NCBI GenBank assembly: GCA_003646995.1 | Contig: QMLZ01000180.1 | Location: forward strand, 1-6,250 | From: Deltaproteobacteria bacterium | Lineage (GTDB): Bacteria > Desulfobacterota > DSM-4660 > Desulfatiglandales > Desulfatiglandaceae | Reading direction: 5' to 3' | DNA length: 6,250 nucleotides | In this document: positions 1-5,800 of the stretch, piece after piece | Position numbering within the stretch: position 1 is the stretch's first letter | Layout of the letters: the number at the start of each line of letters is the position of its first letter | Translations under genes and position numbers: made by a program | Notes under the pieces: generated by a model | Database searches by the model: none | What the model was told of the DNA's origin: nothing | Seen by the model: only the letters and a program-made list of their open reading frames with translations

Positions 1-135
1 AGCCTCGCATCCATGTACTCCACCAGTGAAGGGGGCTGCATTTACCATAAGCCGCGCGACGATTAGCACATTTTCCTTCTTATTGAGATCAGAGGGGGAA
101 TATAAAGGCCACTCATTGAAATGTATTCTAGCCAT
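1..135 (-). CDS. N-terminal fragment of an unidentified protein (possibly DUF2148-like)
   Basis: This is the first 45 codons of a gene that leaves the window at its left edge, with no stop in frame. It starts MARIHFNEWPLYSPSDLNKK. The start is well fixed because GGAGGTG lies four bases upstream of the ATG. It begins 45 nt after the acyl-CoA dehydrogenase stop on the same strand, so it is probably the last visible gene of that operon. Residues 21-34 (ENVLIVARLMVNAA) form a hydrophobic helix that resembles the N-terminal helix of DUF2148 ferredoxin-domain proteins. However, the Ala-Arg-Thr-Ala-Pro-Lys stretch that usually follows is not there; instead the sequence runs PFTGGVHGCEA. I therefore treat the family as a weak suggestion. 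That it is a real gene is fairly safe; its function is not known. Confidence 0.7.
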   Translation of the reverse strand, partial: MARIHFNEWPLYSPSDLNKKENVLIVARLMVNAAPFTGGVHGCEA

Positions 136-139
136 TAAT

Positions 140-146
140 CACCTCC
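140..146 (-). promoter_or_regulatory. Ribosome binding site of the left-edge gene
   Basis: GGAGGTG on the minus strand, four bases before the ATG at 135. It is a near-perfect anti-16S match and is the main support for calling the truncated reading frame a gene. Confidence 0.8.
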
Positions 147-180
147 TAAGTTTTCATACAGGTTCCAATCAAATTCTATG

Positions 181-1422
181 TCACTTACGGGGGTAGGTTT
201 CACCCAAGACGTGCCCTCCATGGCGCGCTAACGTTTCATTATTTCCATCTTCGATCAGAGTTGATCGAGCGTCTCTAAAAAGTTTTTCAATTATATATTC
301 CTTTGTGAGGCCATTAGCTCCCCAGATCTGAATAGCATCGTGGGTATTTTGAAATGCTGCTTCGGTGCATTGAACCTTTGCCCAAAGGGAATATTCAACA
401 AATGGGGGAGACATATTGAAGTTCAGCTCCATGGCCGAACGGGAGACTGCCCTGGAGGTTTCAACCCTGCCAAACAACTGGAATATGCGTTGTTTCATGG
501 AATAATGCTCTATGAGTCGCTTTCCCCCTTGGACTCTGTCCCTCGAATAAGTGATAGCCTCTTCCATGGCCGCCCTGGCGAGACCTGTGGCCCAGGAGGC
601 CATACAAAGGTTTGCTGATGCCAAGATAATGTCTAACATAGGAACGTAGAAGTCAGGCTGAACAATCATCCAACCCTTTGGAATTCGAACTTCATCGAAA
701 AAGATCTCACCTTGATTGAGATCCCTTTGGCCGATTTTCTCCAAGGGTGCACCCCGTGAGACGCCATTTAGGTCAAGGGGAACAATACAAATTCCATTAC
801 CGGCGAATCCTTTTGAGGAATCTACCTGGCAATGAAGTAAAGCGTGAGTCGCAACAGTTCCACAAGAAACCCACGAGGATTTTTGGCCATTTATAACCCA
901 CTCATTTCCATCCAGCCGGGCCTGTACACTCCCTACCATCTGAGGAGAGGTGAAACACTCCTCTCCAACCGCAATTACATCAGAGCCATGATCAGGCTCA
1001 GTAATAGCCCAACACCCTCTAATACTCCCGTCCCGGCACTCGCAAAAAGGTTTGACAAAGGCGTCTACGAGCTCATCGTCTGCGGTCATACAGGCACAGT
1101 AAAAAGGGAAGCAGGCCACTATGAGAAATACCGATAGGCCAAAGCTGGCCCAGCCGAACTCCTCGAATATGAGGTGGGTCTGAAGTGGAGTCATTCCTTG
1201 ACCGCCGTAAAATTCTGGCAGCAAGATGGTATGAAACCCCAATTTATAGGCGTGTTCCATAAAATCCCAAAGTGGGGAATTTTCAGCAATAACCTGATCC
1301 GCTGTCATCCTGTCCAATTCAATGGAGACCGGTCGCATAAGTTGTTCGGCAAATTCTCGAGCCGCTGCTCTTAGGTCACGGTCTTCTTTGGAAAGGTTAG
1401 TGTTGAGGTCAAAGTAATCCAT
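181..1422 (-). CDS. Acyl-CoA dehydrogenase family flavoprotein with atypical active site
   Basis: This 413-residue protein has the usual length and layout of FAD-dependent acyl-CoA dehydrogenases, cytosolic enzymes that oxidise the alpha-beta bond of acyl-CoA thioesters and pass electrons to ETF. Visible family motifs are AITEPDHGSD (139-148), WVINGQKSSWVS (175-186, flavin region), EIFFDEVRIPKG (239-250), and AIQIWGANGLTKEYIIEKLFRDAR (363-386 region, C-terminal flavin/dimer contact). Right after RDAR, where most members have I-Y-E-G-T with the catalytic Glu, this protein has I390-E391-D392-G393-N394. The base is therefore Asp392, a shifted Glu391, or neither. It has 12 cysteines, including Cys109-x-Cys111 and Cys127-x-Cys129. 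The start is supported by AGGAG seven bases upstream. It lies 17 nt downstream of the SCP2 gene, so the two are almost certainly co-transcribed. The substrate cannot be assigned; an acyl-CoA oxidised in anaerobic lipid or alicyclic/aromatic acid breakdown is possible but only inferred. Confidence 0.93.
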   Translation of the reverse strand: MDYFDLNTNLSKEDRDLRAAAREFAEQLMRPVSIELDRMTADQVIAENSPLWDFMEHAYKLGFHTILLPEFYGGQGMTPLQTHLIFEEFGWASFGLSVFLIVACFPFYCACMTADDELVDAFVKPFCECRDGSIRGCWAITEPDHGSDVIAVGEECFTSPQMVGSVQARLDGNEWVINGQKSSWVSCGTVATHALLHCQVDSSKGFAGNGICIVPLDLNGVSRGAPLEKIGQRDLNQGEIFFDEVRIPKGWMIVQPDFYVPMLDIILASANLCMASWATGLARAAMEEAITYSRDRVQGGKRLIEHYSMKQRIFQLFGRVETSRAVSRSAMELNFNMSPPFVEYSLWAKVQCTEAAFQNTHDAIQIWGANGLTKEYIIEKLFRDARSTLIEDGNNETLARHGGHVLGETYPRK

Positions 1423-1428
1423 AGGCCG

Positions 1429-1433
1429 CTCCT
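1429..1433 (-). promoter_or_regulatory. Ribosome binding site of the acyl-CoA dehydrogenase gene
   Basis: AGGAG on the minus strand, seven bases before the ATG, inside the 17-nt gap that follows the SCP2 stop codon. There is no room for a separate promoter in that gap, which supports co-transcription. Confidence 0.7.
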
Positions 1434-1439
1434 GAAGCG

Positions 1440-1838
1440 CTAAATATCGGTAGGGAGATTATACTGTTTGCAGTACTGGGGATAGAGTTCCTGACCCGGT
1501 TTTAGCAACGGAAGAATTTGTAGTACCTTATTGACAGGGCCCTTTGCCTTTATCTGACGCATTGCAAGGGCCTTTGGAATGTTGAGTTTCTTTAGCCAGT
1601 ATTTGTGCACGGTGTCCCCTGACATCTTCATCGTTACAACAGGTGTTTTCTCTTTTGCCTCCTTCCCAAAGAGGGGGCCGTTTTCGTCCACGTACATAAC
1701 AACATCAGGATCGTTAACCTCAAATAGTATTGTTATCCCACTTTCTTTCAGTTTCTTGCCAAACTCCGTCTCTTTAATCATCTTGGTCCAAAGTTCTCCA
1801 AAAAGCTTTTCTGCCGTTTCCTTGTCAAATATTGCCAT
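1440..1838 (-). CDS. Small SCP2 sterol-binding domain protein
   Basis: This 132-residue soluble protein consists of one SCP2 (sterol carrier protein 2)-type domain, a fold with a hydrophobic tunnel that binds fatty acyl chains, acyl-CoAs or sterol-like lipids. The evidence is the family-like strand/helix pattern: ILFEVNDPDVVMYVDENG (37-54), VVTMKMSGDTVHKYWLKKLN (67-86), and the basic helix RQIKAKGPVNKVLQILPLLKP (94-114), in which K-x-K-G followed by a Leu-rich helix is typical. No signal peptide or membrane segment is seen. An in-frame ATG lies 17 codons upstream at 1889, but the start at 1838 is preferred because AAGGAGGTG precedes it with good spacing and the domain begins there. It is directly upstream of the acyl-CoA dehydrogenase (17 nt), so it may present or buffer the acyl-CoA or lipid substrate for that enzyme. 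That partnership is inferred from position only. Confidence 0.88.
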   Translation of the reverse strand: MAIFDKETAEKLFGELWTKMIKETEFGKKLKESGITILFEVNDPDVVMYVDENGPLFGKEAKEKTPVVTMKMSGDTVHKYWLKKLNIPKALAMRQIKAKGPVNKVLQILPLLKPGQELYPQYCKQYNLPTDI

Positions 1839-1843
1839 TGTGG

Positions 1844-1852
1844 CACCTCCTT
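1844..1852 (-). promoter_or_regulatory. Ribosome binding site that sets the SCP2 start
   Basis: AAGGAGGTG on the minus strand, with the GGAGG core seven bases before the ATG at 1838. Nothing comparable precedes the in-frame ATG at 1889, so this site decides the shorter protein. Confidence 0.85.
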
Positions 1853-1959
1853 GTGTGTTTTTTCCTAAAGTTGATAAGGTTGGTTGCATTAAATCCGGAG
1901 CTGGCTACCCTAATTGAAAAGATCCAGATTAATCTAAATGTGTAACTGAGCGTTGTTTC

Positions 1960-1975
1960 AAAGAACAAATTCTTT
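1960..1975. repeat. Short inverted repeat upstream of the SCP2 gene
   Basis: AAAGAA-CAAA-TTCTTT is a perfect 6-bp inverted repeat with a 4-nt spacer, in the 191-bp gap between the DsrE2-like and SCP2 genes. It is AT-rich with no following T-run on the minus strand, so it is not a convincing intrinsic terminator. It could be an operator half-site pair for the SCP2 promoter, but chance is possible in AT-rich DNA. I found no convincing sigma-70 or sigma-54 promoter in this gap, so the SCP2 gene may depend on read-through from the DsrE2-like gene. Confidence 0.3.
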
Positions 1976-1986
1976 AAGCCTGGCAC

Positions 1987-1999
1987 AGTTCAAATATGG
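1987..1999 (+). repeat. Copy 1 of a 13-nt element shared with the divergent region
   Basis: AGTTCAAATATGG. It matches 12 of 13 bases of AGTTCAAATAAGG at 2741-2753, in the same orientation. The centre lies about 155 bp upstream of the SCP2 start codon; the other copy lies about 163 bp upstream of the DsrE2-like start codon. The shared sequence and similar distance suggest a common regulator site, possibly for the adjacent sigma-54 activator. This is inference. Confidence 0.35.
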
Positions 2000-2029
2000 G
2001 CATAATTAGTTTATATCCGGACAGGTCAA

Positions 2030-2584
2030 TCAGATAATCAGTTGTACTTTGCTGCTTTGGGCCTCTTGTATGAATGTGACCACTCCTGCGAAACTAAGGC
2101 CAATGAACTCTTCGGGCTTAAAGCCCAACATTTCTAGGGCCTTTGCTGCGACGTAAATCTGAATACCGAGCTCTTCAGCCATACTGATCATTTCCTCCAG
2201 AGAAGGGATATTCTTCTCGCTCATTAATGCCTTGAGGTCATGGGTATTGATCCTTGCAGGATTAGGCTCAGGCAATTTTATTTCGCTGGCTCCTTTGGGG
2301 AGCTTTTCACCAAGAGCTCTTCTTGCTCCAGGTATAACGCTCTGAGGCTTGTCATATATCTTGTCCTTATCTCTAAGCACTGCCACTGCCCAGAAAGTAA
2401 AATACATTACTACTTTCATACCCATGGCCGCCGCGGCTGTGGCAATGACAAAGGCGGATAAAACTCTATCTAGGTCACTGCTCAAAACAGCAATGGTAAG
2501 CTTGTCTTGAGGGAGGCGTCGCTCCAGATCTTGAATTTTAGCGCTTAATTGCTTGACTCGTTTTTCCAGGTCTTTCGCGTTCAT
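2030..2584 (-). CDS. DsrE2-like (DsrE/DsrF/DrsH family) protein lacking cysteine
   Basis: This 184-residue protein matches the DsrE/DsrF/DrsH-like group (the DrsE_2 type), small alpha/beta proteins linked to sulfur-relay chemistry. Residues 1-25 form a charged heptad-like coiled coil, as is common in this group. The fold core follows: LTIAVLSSDLDRVLSAFVIA (29-48), the AAAAMGMKVVMYFTFWAVAVLR stretch (50-71; family form AAAMGMxVxxFFTFWG), SLEEMISMAEELGIQIY (128-144), and GLSFAGVVTFIQEA (162-175). Where family members typically read Y-A-C-Q-M-S-M-D-V-M-G, this protein reads Y-V-A-A-K-A-L-E-M-L-G, so the usual cysteine is Ala146. The protein contains no cysteine at all and cannot act as a persulfide carrier through that residue. 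The hydrophobic block at 43-70 is part of the fold rather than a clear membrane helix. The ribosome site is weak (GGGA, seven bases from the ATG), unlike its neighbours. It is the first gene after the sigma-54 promoter. It may be a structural or partner subunit; its role is unknown. Confidence 0.85.
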   Translation of the reverse strand: MNAKDLEKRVKQLSAKIQDLERRLPQDKLTIAVLSSDLDRVLSAFVIATAAAAMGMKVVMYFTFWAVAVLRDKDKIYDKPQSVIPGARRALGEKLPKGASEIKLPEPNPARINTHDLKALMSEKNIPSLEEMISMAEELGIQIYVAAKALEMLGFKPEEFIGLSFAGVVTFIQEAQSSKVQLII

Positions 2585-2630
2585 TAATGATTCCCAATCC
2601 CGATATAATTATCTCTTAGGGCTCCATTAC

Positions 2631-2646
2631 AGCAAGAGTCGTACCG
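2631..2646 (-). promoter_or_regulatory. Sigma-54 (-24/-12) promoter driving the minus-strand genes
   Basis: The minus strand reads CGGTACG-ACTC-TTGCT. Against the known consensus TGGCACG-N4-TTGCW it keeps GG and GC at the required 10-nt spacing and matches all positions except two (C for T, and T for C). The predicted transcript would begin near 2620, about 36 nt before the DsrE2-like start codon. An RpoN-dependent activator is encoded directly opposite, which makes a functional promoter much more likely than the sequence match alone would. Confidence 0.75.
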
Positions 2647-2674
2647 TGGATAAAGAGTTGAGATTTTGTCATCA

Positions 2675-2687
2675 TATCAACCACTTA
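2675..2687 (+). promoter_or_regulatory. IHF consensus site
   Basis: TATCAACCACTTA fits the IHF consensus WATCAANNNNTTR at every defined position. It is centred about 60 bp upstream of the predicted sigma-54 start site, between the -24/-12 element and the candidate enhancer sites. That is where IHF bends DNA in well-studied sigma-54 promoters. The organism's use of IHF is assumed. Confidence 0.5.
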
Positions 2688-2698
2688 AACAGATAGAT

Positions 2699-2728
2699 TT
2701 GCCAGCCAGATATTTGGAGTGTCTTAAT
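2699..2728 (+). promoter_or_regulatory. Possible sigma-70 promoter of the regulator gene
   Basis: TTGCCA (5/6 to TTGACA) and CTTAAT (4/6 to TATAAT) are separated by 18 bp, giving a leader of roughly 85 nt before the GTG start. The predicted -10 overlaps the dyad at 2712-2739, so a protein bound there could also repress the regulator's own gene. A weaker pair (TTGGAT, TACAAG, 17 bp) lies at 2765-2793. Confidence 0.3.
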
Positions 2729-2739
2729 AAGAACCAAAT
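2712..2739. promoter_or_regulatory. Dyad element, candidate activator binding site
   Basis: ATTTGG and CCAAAT form a 6-bp inverted repeat 16 bp apart, and inside it TCTTA-A-TAAGA is an 11-bp palindrome. It sits about 90-120 bp upstream of the predicted sigma-54 start, the usual range for enhancer sites of sigma-54 activators, with the IHF match between. CAAAT also repeats at 2735 and 2745, one helical turn apart. Binding by the neighbouring regulator is inferred. Confidence 0.35.
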
Positions 2740-2740
2740 G

Positions 2741-2753
2741 AGTTCAAATAAGG
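2741..2753 (+). repeat. Copy 2 of the 13-nt shared element
   Basis: AGTTCAAATAAGG, 12/13 identical to 1987-1999. It lies next to the dyad at 2712-2739, about 120-133 bp upstream of the predicted sigma-54 start. Confidence 0.35.
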
Positions 2754-2808
2754 TCACCCGAGGATTGGATAAAATAGGGTAATGTGATACAAGAATAAAA
2801 TCTTCAGT

Positions 2809-2815
2809 AAGGAGG
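2809..2815 (+). promoter_or_regulatory. Ribosome binding site of the sigma-54 activator gene
   Basis: AAGGAGG, six bases before the GTG at 2822. An out-of-frame ATG overlaps that GTG (ATGTG, 2820-2824) but meets a stop after six codons. The GTG is therefore the true start. Confidence 0.8.
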
Positions 2816-2821
2816 AGCAAT

Positions 2822-5800
2822 GTGGACGACACGGAGATAAAGCTATCAAAGGATCAGTGGAGATTTTTGGCTGTTCTGGATGCATTCCAAGTGCCAGTGC
2901 CAATCGAGATCGTTGGCGCCCTTGCCCCGCTGCTGCCAGGACCACTTATGGATTTGCTGGAAAAGGTGGAGCCATTGGAGTGGATCAGGAAGCCGAAGAA
3001 AGGGTTTTTCGCTATTGGGAAAAGACTGCCGGATCAGGCTAAAAGGTCTATTAAGAGCATAAACCGAAAAAACGCATTGTCAGGAATGGTTAGGCGGATA
3101 TACGAACAAGGACTTGATCAAAGGCTTGATCCACTCGCAATGCTAACACTGCTGGACAAGGCTGGTAAAGAAAAGGAAGCAGCAGAATATGAGATTAGCA
3201 TAGCACATGAGGCCGTAAAAGCTAACGATCTACAGCGAGGAAAGAGCTTTCTTGAGAAGGCTGTGAGGAGGCTTTATGGCAACTGGAAGGATGGTTCTGC
3301 TGCAAGGCTCTTTGTATCTGCGGCTCTTGAACTTTCAAATTTATGCTTTTCCTTAGGGGTTGGATTCCAAGAAATGGATAAGTTCCTAGTGAAAGCCCAA
3401 GAGATAGCTCGCTTTCTTGGAGACATGAGATCCCATGCATTGGCAAATCTACACTTGGGCCGGCTCTATTATTTTACTGATAGGCGTGATGATGCACTCC
3501 TGGCGCTATCTCTTGGGCATGAAGAAATAAGAGAACTGGGTGATGATGATATCCTAAGCCAGTCTGCAGTATTTCTCGGAATATTCTTCTTCATAAAAGG
3601 GCTATTTAAGGAGGCAATAAAGCATTTTGAAAAGGCTGAAAGGGCCCTTGAAGAAGGGAAAGCCAATATTTTGACTGCACCCACGGCACCTTTGTTTTTA
3701 GGTTATTGTGCTATGTACCTAGGCCAATTTCATAGAGCCATTGGGAGGCTAGATTATTACTGGCGTCTTGCCACTGATCAAGGCAATCCTGCTGTGGCCT
3801 CAACTATCCAATCTGCCCTGGGAACAGTTCTAGTGCTGATGAAAAAGTTTCGAGAGGCGTCAGTCCACTTACACCAAGCGCAAGACGAAGCGAGAAAATG
3901 TAACAATGCTATGGGGATGTACTTTGCAGGTGGTGGCCTCGCACTCTTGAATTTTGTGAACGGGAGAACGGAACACGCGTATGAAGTGCTGAGAGATACA
4001 ATACAGCAAGGGGCCGGTGCTGGTCTTATTCGGCAATTTTCTTCACCTTGGATCCTAGAAATGATTTATGAGTTCCATAGGCTAGGATTTGATCCCCTTC
4101 CAGAATTTGAATTCTCAAATGTGATGAAGCGGGTTATGAAAGGGATTAATCTCCACCTGAGGGGAGTTGGAATGCGTCTGAGAGCCAGGGAAAAAATGAC
4201 CCGAGGAGCAAATAAAGAAGATGTGAGGAAAGATCTTGCTGAAAGTGAACAGCTCTTAGAGTCCTCAGGTGATAGGATTGAGCAAGCAAAAACCGTTTTT
4301 GAAGCAGCGCGTCTGGCACTCATGGAGAAAGATAAATTTGAAGCCAAGAAACTAGTCAATAAGGCGAGACAGTTACTTGGAGGCTACATTGATGAGTTTT
4401 TTCCTAATGAATTTAAGACGTTTGTAGACAGCCAGGACCCCCGTTTAGATCCAGAAACCCGAAGACAAACGCTCATGCATTCTTTCCTGACTATGATCGA
4501 ATCTCTATATCCTACAGAAAGTCGGCACGAGATTTTGGCAAAGATGCTCACTGCTACCAGCGCAATGTTCGGGGCAGAGCGAAGTGGGCTCTTTTGGTTT
4601 GAAAAGGGAAAATTTACAACAAGGCCAGAGTTACGAGTCGCTTGCAACCTAAGCCAGGAGGAGATTGCATCTGAGTCTTTCCGCTCCAGCATGAGCATGG
4701 TCTTAAAAGCTTACCGTACAAGAGAACCGCAAGTAGGCAGGCTTTGCCTTGCTGAACAAACTATTTCCAGGTCGAATAAAATTCGCTCCGCACTCTGTAT
4801 ACCTATTGAGGCACAAGACACCGTTTACGGAGTATTGTATTATGACAACTCATATCTTGACGATGCCTTTGACTTCCTCGATCCGTCTACTATTAAACAT
4901 ATGGCAAGACACACCAACCTGGTTGTGGAACGAAGATTCCACTACCTAAAGGTCAAGGAGGAACTGGATCTATTATCCTCGGAGAAGTCTATTCAAATGG
5001 AAGAAGAGAAGGTCCGTATAATTGCTCAATCCAGCAATATGTTGAAGATCCTGGAACAAGTTGACCACATTGCTGAAACGGACTCCACTGTTCTCATAAC
5101 CGGAGAAACTGGTACCGGCAAGGAGCTCCTGGCAAAAAGGATTCACCTCTTTAGTAGTCGGTGTAAGGGACCTTTTATAGTAGTGGATTCTACCACAATA
5201 CCGGAGAGTCTTTTGGAGAGTGAGTTGTTCGGACATGAAAAAGGAGCCTTCACAGGTGCTCACAACCGAAAACTGGGCCGGATTGAGTTAGCCCATGGTG
5301 GCACCCTCTTTATGGATGAAGTGGGAGAGCTGTCTCCATCAGCTCAGGCTAAGCTGCTCAGGGCATTGCAGGAAAGAGAGTTCACCCGAGTGGGAGGCAG
5401 TCGGCTCATCAAATCAAATTTTCGGTTGGTTGCGGCTACTAATAGAGATTTGGCAAAAGAGGTTAAGAGAGGACGTTTCAGAGAAGACATCTATTTCCGG
5501 CTGAACGGGATACCAATCCATGTACCTCCCCTTAGAGAGCGTCTTGAAGATATCCCTGTGTTAGCAAGGTACTTTCTGGAGTACTATACAAAAAGATACA
5601 AACGCCCAGGGCTCAAGTTAAACTCTTCGCAAACCAAGAAATTGACACAGTACAAGTGGCCGGGCAACGTTCGAGAGTTACAAAATATCATTGAAAGAGC
5701 GGTATTATTATCGACCCACAACCAACTCCAGATAGAATTGCCCCCAGGTATTGATAATTATTCTGATAATCCTTTTTCCGACTTGCCTACTCTTGATGAA

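Noticed and set aside
340..618. Plus-strand open frames opposite the acyl-CoA dehydrogenase gene (also 844-1137 and 1174-1374)
   Set aside because: They lie within a well-supported minus-strand gene, have no ribosome site or recognisable domain, and read as antisense translations of it.
1839..1889. Longer SCP2 reading frame starting at the ATG at 1889
   Set aside because: The extra 17 residues do not look like part of the domain, and a strong ribosome site lies within this extension, placed correctly for the ATG at 1838.
1579..1917. 112-codon plus-strand open frame over the SCP2 gene
   Set aside because: It is antisense to a gene with a clear domain and ribosome site. Its Ser/Phe-rich composition is typical of a reverse-strand translation.
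2114..2126. GGGCTT-A-AAGCCC perfect inverted repeat
   Set aside because: It lies inside the DsrE2-like coding region with a one-base loop and no T-run. The codons fit the protein family, so it is most likely incidental.
2375..2458. Transmembrane helix in the DsrE2-like protein (residues 43-70)
   Set aside because: The stretch matches the conserved hydrophobic core strand and helix of the DsrE fold and is broken by Lys57, so a soluble fold explains it better.
2608..2635. Sigma-70-like promoter TTGCTG-N16-GATAAT on the minus strand before the DsrE2-like gene
   Set aside because: The -10 is good but the -35 is poor (3/6) and falls on the -12 part of the much better sigma-54 element. It could give basal transcription but is not needed to explain the region.
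2647..2661. Sigma-54-like sequence TGGATAAAGAGTTGA on the plus strand towards the regulator
   Set aside because: It has GG but GA instead of the essential GC at -12, and little other similarity to the consensus.
4973..5263. Minus-strand open frames inside the sigma-54 activator (also 3222-3446, 3469-3684, 4066-4359, 4384-4698)
   Set aside because: The plus-strand frame carries intact AAA+ motifs throughout. These frames have no domain or start signal.
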